NCBI GenBank assembly: GCA_963853835.1
Contig: OY970827.1
Coordinates: forward strand, 75,673,734 to 75,737,733
Source of the DNA: Calendula officinalis
Lineage: Eukaryota; Streptophyta; Magnoliopsida; Asterales; Asteraceae
Length of the DNA stretch: 64,000 bases
Direction of reading: 5' to 3'
In this document: positions 10,692 through 21,092 of the stretch, piece by piece
Layout of the letters: each line of letters starts with the position of its first letter
Position numbering within the stretch: position 1 is the first letter of the stretch
Translations under genes and position numbers: made by a program
The notes under the pieces: model-generated
What the model was told of the DNA's origin: nothing
The model's database searches: none
The model's input: the letters and a program-made list of their open reading frames with translations, nothing else

Positions 10692-13168
10692 CTAGCCTAT
10701 AACCCGTGATAAATCACGGGCGGCTTATAAAATTGTTCACAAATATAAGTAGAAAAAAAACATGTGTTAACAATAATAAGTTTAATATTGAAGAGGTCTT
10801 GTCTTTCTCACATTGCCTAAAGAACAATTTAATTTAAAACACATCGGTAAATCGGGTGGATTAAAAGCTTGACTATGACCCGAATAGATCGAGAACGAAA
10901 CATGCAGATTCACCTACTTATAATGTCCTGAATTTTAGAAAAAAAAATATGGAACGTAGAAAATTTAATTAAAATGAATTAACTAAATTTAACCTCATCA
11001 ATTACCTCCATAGGCCGTGTTCTTTTGCTCATATGATAAGATTACACATATGGTCAACAAAATAAAAAACATATAAAAACAGGAACAACAAAATAAAACA
11101 ACAAACGTGTCAAACTTATAGATGTTTGAAAAAACTTTTATATATACTAAAATTGCATTTAAGAGTCAATTCTTTAAATTATACTATTATAGGTTAATTG
11201 GTAACTCTATCAATCTGTTAAAAAATTAATTACTTAAGCAACATAACATGAGGCACTATATAGAAGTTAGTCATATGTAACGTCGTAATTTTCTTGTAGT
11301 ATACTTTTGATTTTTTCTCGTGCATATAAAAAATGTTATACTGTAAACTAAAGGCATTATTGTTTGTTTGACTAATTTTTGGTAAAACTGAATTTTTCCA
11401 TATTTAAAATATAATCTTATGTATAATTATAAAAATATAAAAAAAATTGAAAACGAATATCTTAAAAGGGATTTTTCTATCACGAGTCAAAACGGGCTGG
11501 ACCAGGTTAGCTTAACCCGCCAACACATTTTTGCAATTTTTAAATCATAATGAAATCTTTGAATAAAATAGGTAAGTATGTTATCGGCATTTAAAACAGA
11601 CGTTGGGCGATTTTCAACCTGTTTGGCCCGTTTTACTGTAGACAACCTTTTCTATTTGACCCAATTGGAATAAATACAACCAAAATACAATGATTGATAA
11701 GGGTTATGTTTAGTAAACCGTCCCTACTCATTCGAGAAGGCAACACGCTTTTAAGGGAATCGGTTTACATGTTTCCGTTGTTCATTTATTTCTTACTTCG
11801 CACACAATGACACATATAAAAAAGTGATCTTGGCATAAGCTTTCATTATTTCTTTGGTAAATGATCGACAATATATACATAACAATAGTTGCACAATGTT
11901 ACTAAAAATCATAATTCCAACTACCATTGCTCTTGTACTTTTGTCAAGTTGAAATCTTTTTCATGACACGGAATTTGTGTTAAAACTATAAATTACATTA
12001 TTTAAAACCTCATTGTTATTCAAAACTATTCATATTTAAGTACATTAAATACAACCAAAATACAATGATTGATAAGGGTTATATGTGTTTAGTAAACCGT
12101 CCCTACTCATTCGAGAAGGCAACACACTTTTAAGGGAATCGGTTTACCTGTTTCCGTTGCTTATTTATTTCTTACTTCGCACATAATAACACATATAAAA
12201 AAGTGATCTCGGCATAAGCTTTCATTATTTCTTTGGTAAATGATCGACAATATATATACATAACAATAGTTGCACAATGTTACTAAAATTCATAATCCAA
12301 CTACCGTTACTCTTGCACTTTTGTCAAGTTGAAATCTTTTTCATGAGATGGAATTCGTGTTAAAACCATAAATTACATTATTTAAAACCTCATTATTATT
12401 CAAAACTATTCATATTTAAGTACATTAAATGGATAATAAATACTTTAATTACATTAGATGCCAACGTATCAAAGATAAATTTATTCAATTTTCATTTAAC
12501 ACTGCTTATCATAAATTAGAACTTAACGTAACCGTCAGTTTTAACAATAGCATTCATCAAAAAATATAGCCAAGTGATCTATCGTATAACACAAAATAGA
12601 ATAGATCTATACGTAAATACATTTAGCATTGTTTATGTGGACGGTTAATACCTTAATATTGCATTGCATTGCATTTACATTTATATATAAGAAGGTATTT
12701 TATGTGGTGGTCGGTTATCAGTAAACGTATTTACATTTACATTTAGTAAAATATAGAAATTGACTCTTATAAAGGTCACTAAAAGTCAATTTATTTGACC
12801 AAGTGATCAATCGTATAACATGAAACAGAAAAGATGTACACGTATTTATATTTAACATTGTTTATGTGGGCAGTTACAACCTTAATATTGCATTGCATTG
12901 CATTTATATTTACATATAGGAAGATTTTTATGTGGTGGGTGGTTATCACTAAAGTATTTACATTTACATTTAGTAAAATATAGGAATTGGCTCTTATAAA
13001 TGTCATTAAAAGTGAGGTGGCTTAAAAGTGTATATGTGGACTTTTAGGTGGCAATAATGAATTGGCATTCAAGTGCCAAGTGGATTCATACATGGCATAA
13101 GGTATGATGTGTCATTATGACATGGATTTAAAGATTTCAAAAAAACCTTCTTTTAATATATATAAAGA
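10692..13168 (-). mobile_element. Non-autonomous Helitron, 2.5 kb
   Basis: On the minus strand the element starts A|TCTTTATATATATTAAAAG at 13168 and ends with a hairpin (GCCCGTGAT-TTATC-ACGGG) before GCTAG|T at 10692. The 5' head is followed by AAGGTTTTTTTGAAATC and CATGTCATAATGACACATCA phrases typical of this type of Helitron. No coding capacity was found over 2,477 bp; the interior carries two nested duplications described separately. The 71-codon minus-strand ORF at 12791-13006 is chance. Confidence 0.75.
11671..12430. repeat. Tandem duplication inside the Helitron
   Basis: Two adjacent units, about 11671-12045 and 12046-12430, both start TAAATACAACCAAAATACAA and share the phrase TAGTAAACCGTCCCTACTCA and the ending CATATTTAAGTACATTAAAT. 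They differ by scattered substitutions and small indels. A second, shorter repeat pair with TTTATGTGGNNGGTTA and TTGCATTGCATTGCATTTA lies at about 12600-12790 and 12820-13015. Confidence 0.8.
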
Positions 13169-14373
13169 TAATAAAATATAAAAAAATGAGTTTCATGTTG
13201 ATGTTGCATTTATTATAATATTAAGTAAATCATGTTAATAAAAATTGAGAAGCTCAATTGTTGTAAAATCAAGAGTTTTAACATAAACTTGAGATTATCT
13301 AATTAGTAGGAAAATATTAATTAAATATATTGATGGTTGTTAAATTTATGCTTACTTCTTTTATATATGTAAAAAAATATAAAAATTGAGTTCTATTTTT
13401 ATGTTGCATTTATTATAATTGAGTTCTATAGTATTGAATTCATTTTAATAACAATTTGACAAACTCATTAAATTGTAAGACCAAGAGTTTTGTAATAATT
13501 ATAATAATAAAAAGTTCTATAAAATAAGAAACTTTTGAAGATTTATGAATCTTACACATTAGGATCTATAAATACTTATTTTGATGTTTCATAATTTTAA
13601 CACTCTAAAGGTGCATCCAAAAGAAACATTTAATAAGTGAAGTAAGCAACAAGACCTTTAGCGATTTTGCTCTTTTCCTTGCTATTAATTTCTTTCATTG
13701 ATTTGTATCAAGTATATAATTTACTGATATCTTAACATCTATATCTATATCTATATCTATATCTATAAATAAATCATATAAAAATTGAGTTTTATGGTTT
13801 ATGTTGTATTGAATTCTATGTTAAAAAAATAAGTTTTTGTTATAAATGATGCTAATGAGTAAATGTAATTGATTATACAAAGAATTTAACATAAATAATA
13901 GTAGTAAATTTAATTAAATAATAGTCTTTTCATTTAATTAGAAGTTACATATTAATTAAATAAGACAAAGAATTTAACAGAAAATAATTGTAGTAAATTT
14001 AATTAAATAATAGTCTCTTCATATAACTAGAAGTTACATATGATAAACTATAAATATTACAATATCATGATGCAAATGATGTTGAGTTTTCAAATGATGT
14101 TATCGTTTACCCTAACAGAACATCCATTTATAAAAATTGAGTTCCAACTTTGAAGTTGCAATTAATACCGTGCATTTAATATTATTAATAATATTTATAA
14201 ATGCGTTTATAAATAATATTATTAATAATATTATTAATAATAATATTATATTAATCAATTGTAAGATCAAAAGTTTTATAATAAATATAAATAATATTTA
14301 ATAAACACAACAAAATAATGTCAATGTATTTCTGAATCACAAAAAATAGTTGAGTATCTAGATTATGGTTAAA
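13169..14373. repeat. (TCTATA)n-headed repeat module, copy 1
   Basis: Contains TATAAAAATTGAG-type heads at about 13187, 13378, 13778 and 14133, and a (CTATAT)n array at 13736-13768. The part 13736-14373 is paralogous to about 16076-16641: both run from the CTATAT array through TTATGGTTTATGTTGTATTG and AATAATAGTAGTAAATT repeats to TATCTAGATTATGGTTAAA. No gene. Confidence 0.65.
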
Positions 14374-14740
14374 TCTACCTCTATACATGAGGCCTAGATT
14401 TGAGTTTAATTTGACAACTCAACAATTTAGAACACTCTTATTGGCTGCCAATGTCACGTGTATTGGCACTTAATCCCACATGGCATGTACACTTTAAACC
14501 TTCACAAATTCAAAACAAGTCAAATGCACATGTAATTTAACCACAACATTCGGAATGCACAACTAATTGATTGATTTTCGGAATTTCAAAAACCATTTAG
14601 CCTCTTTATTCGGATTTTTTAAAAATAGTGCAGTATCCCCCATTAATATTAGGACTTAATAGCCTCCCATATAAAAACGTATCTCCAATAAATACATATC
14701 TAAACCAAAGCCGCTATATTCGGAATTTTAAATTAACAGC
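14374..14740 (+). mobile_element. Helitron 5' end, truncated
   Basis: Starts A|TCTACCTCTATACATGAGGCC, the same 5' terminus as the Helitron at 7138-8757 but on the plus strand. The paralogous module at 16641 lacks it (GATTATGGTTAAA^TATTAATT), giving an empty A^T site. Family sequence is followed to about 14740, where another (TCTATA)n-headed module takes over; no CTAG 3' end was found. Non-coding. Confidence 0.7.
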
Positions 14741-14741
14741 C

Positions 14742-14772
<31 letters not shown>

Positions 14773-16740
14773 AAAATTGAGTTTCAATTTTGAAGTTATA
14801 ATTAATATCATGCATTTAATATTAATAATAATATTATATAAACTCAATTTTAAAAACAAATCATTAAATTGTAAGACCAAGAGTTTTGAAATAAATATAA
14901 ATAATTATAATAATAAAAATTTCAATAAATAAGAGACTTTTCAAATTACATGAATCTTACACATTAGCATCTATAAATATTCATTCCCATATTGCAAAAA
15001 TTTTAACATTCTAAGGGTGCATCCATAAGAAATACGTAACAAGTGGAGTAAACAACAAAGATCTATAGGGATGTTTTTTTATTTATCGTCGCTGTTAATT
15101 GGTAGTCAAACATAATGTTTATTATTTTTATTTTTTGAAGAAAAAAATCATAGAGCTGATCTCTTTATGATTTTGTTTTAGAGAGAGTATGTTAGTTGTT
15201 TTAATTAAAATTACACAAACTCTTTTGTATATATGTATAAAATTATTGTTCGTTGTTTATGTACATTTTGTATAAAAATTATATTATATAATGATCTATA
15301 GTTATCATTATAGTATATGAGATTGTTTATGATATTATCACAATTATCTAAGATGGATATCTTATCATGTTAACGGTCACAAATTGTTGTTCATTTGATG
15401 GTTGTTAGATTTATGCTTACTTCTTTTGTATATGTATGAAATATAAATATTGAGTTCCATTTTGATGTTATATTAGTTGTTTATGTACATTTTGTATAAA
15501 AAATTATATTATATAATGATCTAATAGTTATCATTATAGTATATGAGATTGTGTATGATATTATCACAATTATTTAAGATGGATATCTTATCATGTTAAT
15601 GGTCACAAATTGTTGTTCATTTGATGGTTGTTAAATTTATGCTTACTTCGTTTGTATATATGTATAAAATATAAAAATTGATCGAGTTCCATTTTGATGT
15701 TATATTTATAATAATAATAAATAAATCATGTTAATAAAGATTGAGAAGCTCATATTTATAAAATCAAGAGTTTTAACATAAATTATAGTAATGAACTCAT
15801 TTTAATAACAATTTGACAAACTCATTAAATTGTAAGACCAATAGTTTTGTTATAAATATAATAGTTATAATAATAATAAGTTTAATAAAATAAGAGACTT
15901 TTCAAGTTTTTATGAATACTTATTTTCATGTTGTAAAATTTTAACACTATAAATGTCCATCCAAAAGAAACATCTAACAAGTGGAGTAAACAACAATGAC
16001 ATTTAGCGATTTTTTCTTTATCCTCGCTATAAATTTCTTTAATTTATTTGTATAACTTATTGACATCTTAACATCTATATCTATATCTATATATATAGAT
16101 TATGAAAAAATTGAGTTTCATGGTTTATGTTGTATTGAATTCTATGTTAAAAAATCAAGTTTTTGTTATAAAGGATGCTCATGAATAAATGCAATAGATT
16201 ATACAAAGTGTTTAACATAAATAATAGTAGTAAATTCAATTAAATAATAGTATTTTCATTTAATTAGAAGTTATATATTAATTAAATAAGACAAAGAATT
16301 TAACAGAAAAATAATAGTAGTAAATTTAATTAAATAATAGTCTGTTCATATAAGCACACTATCATGATGCAAATAATGTTGAGTTTTCAAATGATATTAT
16401 CTTTTACCCGAACATCCATTTATAAAAATTGAGTTCCAACTTTGAAGTTGTAATTAATACCATGCATTTAATATTAATAATAATAATATTATATAAATCC
16501 ATATATAAAAATAATAAATTAATTAATTGTAAGTTCAAAAGTTTTACCATATATAATAAATAATATTTAATAAACACAACAAAATAATGTTCATGCATTT
16601 CTAAATCATAAAAGTAGTTGAATATCTAGATTATGGTTAAATATTAATTACATCGCAACAAATTTTATAGATTTATTAAAATCAATCAATATAAAAAAAT
16701 GCACGATGACAAATATTTATTAAAAAATAAACCAGAACTA
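14741..16740. repeat. (TCTATA)n-headed repeat modules, further copies
   Basis: Heads at about 14771, 15668, 16106 and 16422. A block of about 228 bp is duplicated in tandem (about 15248-15475 and 15476-15700), with shared phrases TGTACATTTTGTATAAAAA and GTTCATTTGATGGTTGTTA; the same block occurs once at 10393-10580. The ORF at 16404-16598 (minus) lies in the repeat and is not a gene. Confidence 0.6.
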
Positions 16741-17040
16741 AACGAAAAAATGGTTTTGGACGGACCGAGGACCGAACAAATGATGCTCAGAACCGAACTG
16801 GACCGGACCAAGAATTAGTCGGAACCGAACTAAACCGGGAACCGTGCCAATTTATTCGACTCTTTTTAGTTTTTTCTCGATTTTCGACCGAATCGGACCG
16901 CTCGGAACCGAACCGGTTGGAACCGAGAACTGATTTTTCTTAAAAATTAGAACCGAGAACCGAACCGATGGAGCTCGGTTCGGACGGATCCGGTTCTGCG
17001 ATCCTGGTCGGTTCTCGATCCAATTTGCACATGCCTACTT
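16741..17040. repeat. ACCGAAC-rich repeat, probable hAT-type fragment
   Basis: Dense short repeats of GGAACCGA, ACCGAACC and their complement GGTTCGGT over about 290 bases, with both orientations present (CGGTTCGGAC at 16976 against GGAACCGAAC). This is the style of plant hAT-like foldbacks. Clear ends or target duplications were not found. Confidence 0.4.
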
Positions 17041-17327
17041 ACACGTACGAAATCTATTTCAAGCTAAAGAAATAATTGCAATTAACATACACAATCCATA
17101 TGACTCAATAAAGAACAACAAACCCTAAACATCAATACACATAAGGAATAGCTTTGCTCATTTAGTAGAATACCCGCAATCAAAGTAAACATGTAACATA
17201 TCACGCTTTTCATACTCTCCAGGTAATACCAGTAAATTGTACACGATATGCACTCAAAATAACTCATTATTGTGAACGAATCCCGTGCATCGCACGGGCC
17301 ATGCTGTCTCGTAATAATAATAATAAT

Positions 17328-18703
17328 GAGAATTGATTTGTTAAAGGCATATTTTATTTTATCCAAGGCAAACTAAATTATTTGACATTTATACCCTTCA
17401 ATTTTTTAACCCCTTCTCTTTTAATCCTAAAGCCCGTAGTTAATTAGGTTTCCGTCTTCTTCTGTCTTTGCCTGTCTCTGCTTCTCTACTTTATACGTTC
17501 CCCTTTATCCACAAACATTCTCATGAATTAATAAGCACAAAAACAATAATCTCATTTGAATAATTCACGAAGAGAACTTGTTTTCCAATTAATTTAGTTT
17601 ATTGAATAAATTTTCTTTTCCTTCTTATAATATATTACTACTAGCTACAAAACCCGCCCGATGGGCGGGCATGCTGTAAATTTTAGTATGTAGAAAAATG
17701 TCCAAAAACTTTATATATTTCTAAATGACATAATAATCGATAGACGTGATGATGATTTTGTACAAAAAAACGGTAAATGAAGAAATGTTACACGGGCATT
17801 TTATTAAATGAAGAATCCAGCTTTTTATGCCGTAATCCGTAATATCTGAAGTCTGGTTCCGTTGCACAATCCAGCTTTTTATGCTGTAATCATAGAATGC
17901 CGGTTTTATGGAAATTATATTGAGTCGTGTATCACTTCTGAATAAATACGATTGAGTCGCTGATTTATCTTTTAAATATTTATTTGTTTCCTTGTATGTA
18001 GGATCTTTTAAATAGTTATTTATTTATTTCCTTGTATGTAGGAAGCCGTATATGGAGCATATGAATGTAGACCGTAAGCCGTACCAGATTCGTTTGCCGT
18101 ATATGGAGCGTATGAATGTAGACCGTAAGTTGTACCAGATTCGTTTGTATTAGTGCAAATGACGTGGACCAATCAGAGAATTTCAAGTGGCATTATGGAC
18201 GAATAGGAATGCTTGGAATTGCCATGGTGTCAAACCCTCTTCAAATTTAGGCCTCATATATAGGGTAGGATTTCTATAATTTCTCTCCCATTTATAAAGA
18301 TGAACTTTTTTCCTTTTTATAATATGTTTCATTACTATTTCGTATACATTCAATGTTGGTTTTCAATCATGCAAAACGATGATGGTAAGTTCAATATTAT
18401 TTTATTAATTTTATAAATTTGAACTCTAGTTTTGAAATAAAGTTTCTTGAAATTATCAAATAATTCAAGACTAGTGTAAGTCAAATACATCATAATTTAA
18501 TTACATTGTTATATGTAAGATACCTTGGAAGTGAGTATGAAGTTTGTGTAGAAAGACAAAGATATGGTAAAGTGATGAAGTAATATTATTCGTGAGATTA
18601 GGGATTAATCATAAGAGGGTAAAAATAATATAAGGGTATAAATGTCAAATTAAATTAATTTGCCTTAGATAAAGTAGAATGTGTCTTTAACAAATCAATT
18701 CCC
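17328..18703. mobile_element. MULE-like element with long inverted repeats
   Basis: Inverted repeats of about 110 bp: GAGAATTGATTTGTTAAAGG at 17328 pairs with ...TTTAACAAATCAATTCCC ending at 18703, and both arms continue with AGGCAAA and TTGACATTTATACCC. Both sides are flanked by AATAATAAT, compatible with a 9-bp Mutator-type duplication but ambiguous because it lies in an AAT repeat. A Helitron (17641-18270) is nested inside. Interior shows no transposase. The hairpin CCCGTGC-ATC-GCACGGG at 17283-17299 just outside the left end looks like another Helitron 3' end. Confidence 0.6.
17641..18270 (-). mobile_element. Non-autonomous Helitron, 630 bp
   Basis: On the minus strand it starts A|TCCTACCCTATATATGAGGCC at 18270 and ends with a GCCCGCC-CATC-GGGCGGG hairpin before CTAG|T at 17641, matching the ends of the Helitron at 7138-8757. 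Interior has two tandem repeats: a GTATATGGAGC-TATGAATGTAGACCGTAAG unit of about 58 bp at 18045-18150, and a CCTTGTATGTAGGA unit at about 17990-18045. Non-coding. Confidence 0.85.
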
Positions 18704-18764
18704 AATAATAATATACAATAAATGTTTCAACAAATACAGTGATTAAATAACGATCAATAAATTA

Positions 18765-20412
18765 GAGCAGGGGGTACGGGCTCGCCATCGGCCGGTTAAA
18801 GGCCGATAACGGCGCCAAACCCACACCGTGGGTGGCGCCATCGGGCTGTTATCGAGCCACCGCCGATGGTATAACGGATCGTTATAGAGCTTCAACGGCT
18901 GGAAAATTCAAAAAGGAGGGTAACGGTCGGAATTTTGGGGGGGGGGGGGGGGGCCTGTAACGGTCGAATATATAAAAAAAAAATTAATTTTTTACCAAAT
19001 CTCTTATAAATACCAATCTTCTTCATCCTAAATTTATACCAACTTTTCTATACACTTCATCTATACACTTCTCAAATCTTTCACAATGAATAACCCCAAC
19101 GATTTCATTAATCAATTGATTGCTTACCAAAGCCAGTTCGGCTCATCTAGTTCAGCTCCACAATCATCAAACGCACCATTTAGCCAACCGTTTGCAAATC
19201 CATTTACCTAACCCTTAACCCCGGAACAACTTGCGTTCTTGCAAATGCAACAACAAATGTTTCAACAAACCGCCCCAAATGAACCAACGTATCAACAACC
19301 CGAAACCCCTACTTCACAATTCACGTCGTCTAACGACGTTGTTCCGGACACACAACCGGAAGAACCTTCTTCCGTAAGGAGGAGGGCAAAAGGAAAGGGT
19401 AAGGCCAAAGAAAAAGTGGCTCCAATAAAACGCACACGGTGGAGTCAAGATGAAGAATTGGCGTTGGCACAAAGTTGGATCTCGATTTCAGAAGATCCTG
19501 TCCGCGGAAAAAACCTAGATCTTGATTCGTTATGGGATAAAGTTGTTGCCGAATACAACTCTATGGTATCCTATCCCCGTAACAAGGACATGATTACGGG
19601 AAAGTGGACAACATTGACCCGAGCGTGTGGAAAGTTTCTTGCAATTGTCGAACGAACACAACGACTTAGCGGTGAAAACGACGAGGGTGTTTTTACTCGT
19701 TGTCTACAACAATACCAACAGAATGAAGTTACCGCGTTCAAGCATATCAAGGCGTGGGAATTTCTGAAACATCACTCGAAATGGTACACACCCGAGCCCG
19801 TTCAACCCGGTAGAAGGCGACACCAGGAAGCACTTGAAGGTGACTCTGAAGATCTTGAAGACCCGAACCCACTTTTCCGAGCCGACACCATCGAGCGACC
19901 CGCAGGGCCACCACGAAAATCTAAAAGTGCCCGTTCGGACACGTCGGGAAGTGTTTCTAAAAAAGACGAATTCAAGGAAATGGTTGAAACAAATTTAGAG
20001 AAAGATCGAACTTTAAAATCGGAGCACCAAAAGGAAAGATCGAGATACAAGGCGTTGTCATTCCTTGGAATCGACACGACACATATGTCGGAGGAAGATA
20101 AAGCGTTGGTCGAGATGGAGAAGGAAAGGATTCGAAACAAATATCGATCTTGATTTCTATGTTTTTTAATTTTTCGTATTTTTAATTTTCGTCTTTTTTA
20201 ATGTATCGTTCGTATTTTAGTTAATCGTATTTTAAATCTATGTTTTCGTCCTTTAAATATACAAAAAAGAAAAAAAAAACTAAGTGGGACCCCTATAACT
20301 TGGCTATAACTAAGCCCCCAAGGAGCCTCAATTTCATCCCTTAGTTATAGTCAAGTTATAGGGCAAAAAAGGCTATAACATGCCAATAACTTAGCTACCA
20401 CACCTTGTGCTC
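18765..20412 (+). mobile_element. PIF/Harbinger-type element with TTA duplications
   Basis: The element starts GAGCAGGGGGTACGGGCTCG and ends ...GCTACCACACCTTGTGCTC; the reverse complement of the end (GAGCACAAGGTGTGGTAGC) pairs with the start. It is flanked on both sides by TTA (18762-18764 and 20413-20415), the target duplication of PIF/Harbinger transposons. It carries one SANT/Myb-like ORF, the DNA-binding partner protein of this superfamily, and no DDE transposase, so mobility would need a helper. A 17-base G run lies at 18937-18953 in the 5' part. Confidence 0.85.
19086..20153 (+). pseudogene. SANT/Myb-like PIF/Harbinger ORF with in-frame stop
   Basis: The natural start appears to be ATG 19086 (MNNPNDFINQLIAYQSQFGS...), in frame with the long ORF at 19239-20153 and broken only by a TAA at 19209-19211 after ANPFT, followed at once by PLTPEQLAFLQMQQQ. 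The stop sits in a Gln/Pro-rich linker. The intact remainder (304 codons from the Met at 19239) contains a basic region, a SANT/Myb-like trihelix domain (TRWSQDEELALAQSWISISED ... LWDKVVAEYNSM ... ITGKWTTLTRACGKFL), then KAWEFLKHHSKWY and a charged C-terminal helical region. Plant genomes annotate relatives as glutathione S-transferase T3-like or NAM-associated C-terminal proteins, which is misleading. Family role: helps Harbinger transposase reach the nucleus and bind DNA. Translation from 19239 could still give most of the protein. Confidence 0.8.
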
Positions 20413-20415
20413 TTA

Positions 20416-20641
20416 GAAGTGTTAAAAAATCGAATTCAAAACCAACAAAATTACCAACAAATCTGAACCACAAGATTAACGATAAATTCAAAAGATGAAC
20501 GGCCAGGATTTGCTTTCATAGCGGCGCGTAAAGAGGCAACTCCACCCACCGCCTTTCCATTGGCTATTTAACTGGAATCGAATTCGAATCACCCCAAAAT
20601 TCCCCAATCTCTCTCCTCCCCAATCAAAAATCTCTCTCCCG

Positions 20642-20697
<56 letters not shown>

Positions 20698-21092
20698 TTT
20701 TGTCGAATTTTGAACAAATTTTTAGGGGTTTTTCTAGGGTTTCGGAACACACTTAACCCTTTCTAATCGCTATCCGATTTCAATTTGTTTTCTTCTTCTT
20801 AATTGTTAATCTAGATTCACCGCGTTTTCTTGTGCGCGTGCCTCTTTTCAATCGTTAATCTAGGGTTCCAATTTTTGAAATCTCCAACTCTAGGGTTTAG
20901 TTGATCATTTTATGTATATCGATTTATTGATTGGTTAATCAGTTAGGCCAGGTTTTCAATTCGATTTATTTTTATTAATTTGAAATTACAATTCGTCGAC
21001 ACATCAATCGCTGAATTTTAATTTTTTTGATTAATTTATGGGCATATATGAACAGCAGGAGTTCATATTCAAGCACTTGGGAGTTGAGTTTT
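20416..21092 (+). promoter_or_regulatory. Promoter, 5' UTR and leader intron of the GTE gene
   Basis: The upstream intergenic part ends close to the Harbinger element (20412). A pyrimidine-rich leader (CCCCAATCTCTCTCCTCCCC) lies around 20600-20640. A likely donor follows at CCCG|GTAAGTCTC (20641) with a (CT)n microsatellite at 20645-20690 directly downstream, and a likely acceptor at GAACAGCAG|GAG (21058/21059). If correct, the ATGs at 21027 and 21048 are intronic and translation starts at 21093. The proximity of the Harbinger insertion suggests the promoter is short. Confidence 0.6.

Noticed and set aside
21027..21092. Start of the GTE protein at Met 21027 (MINLWAYMNSRSS)
   Set aside because: A good acceptor (CAGCAG|GAG) lies at 21058/21059, so these codons are probably intronic; MAPN at 21093 matches the family start.
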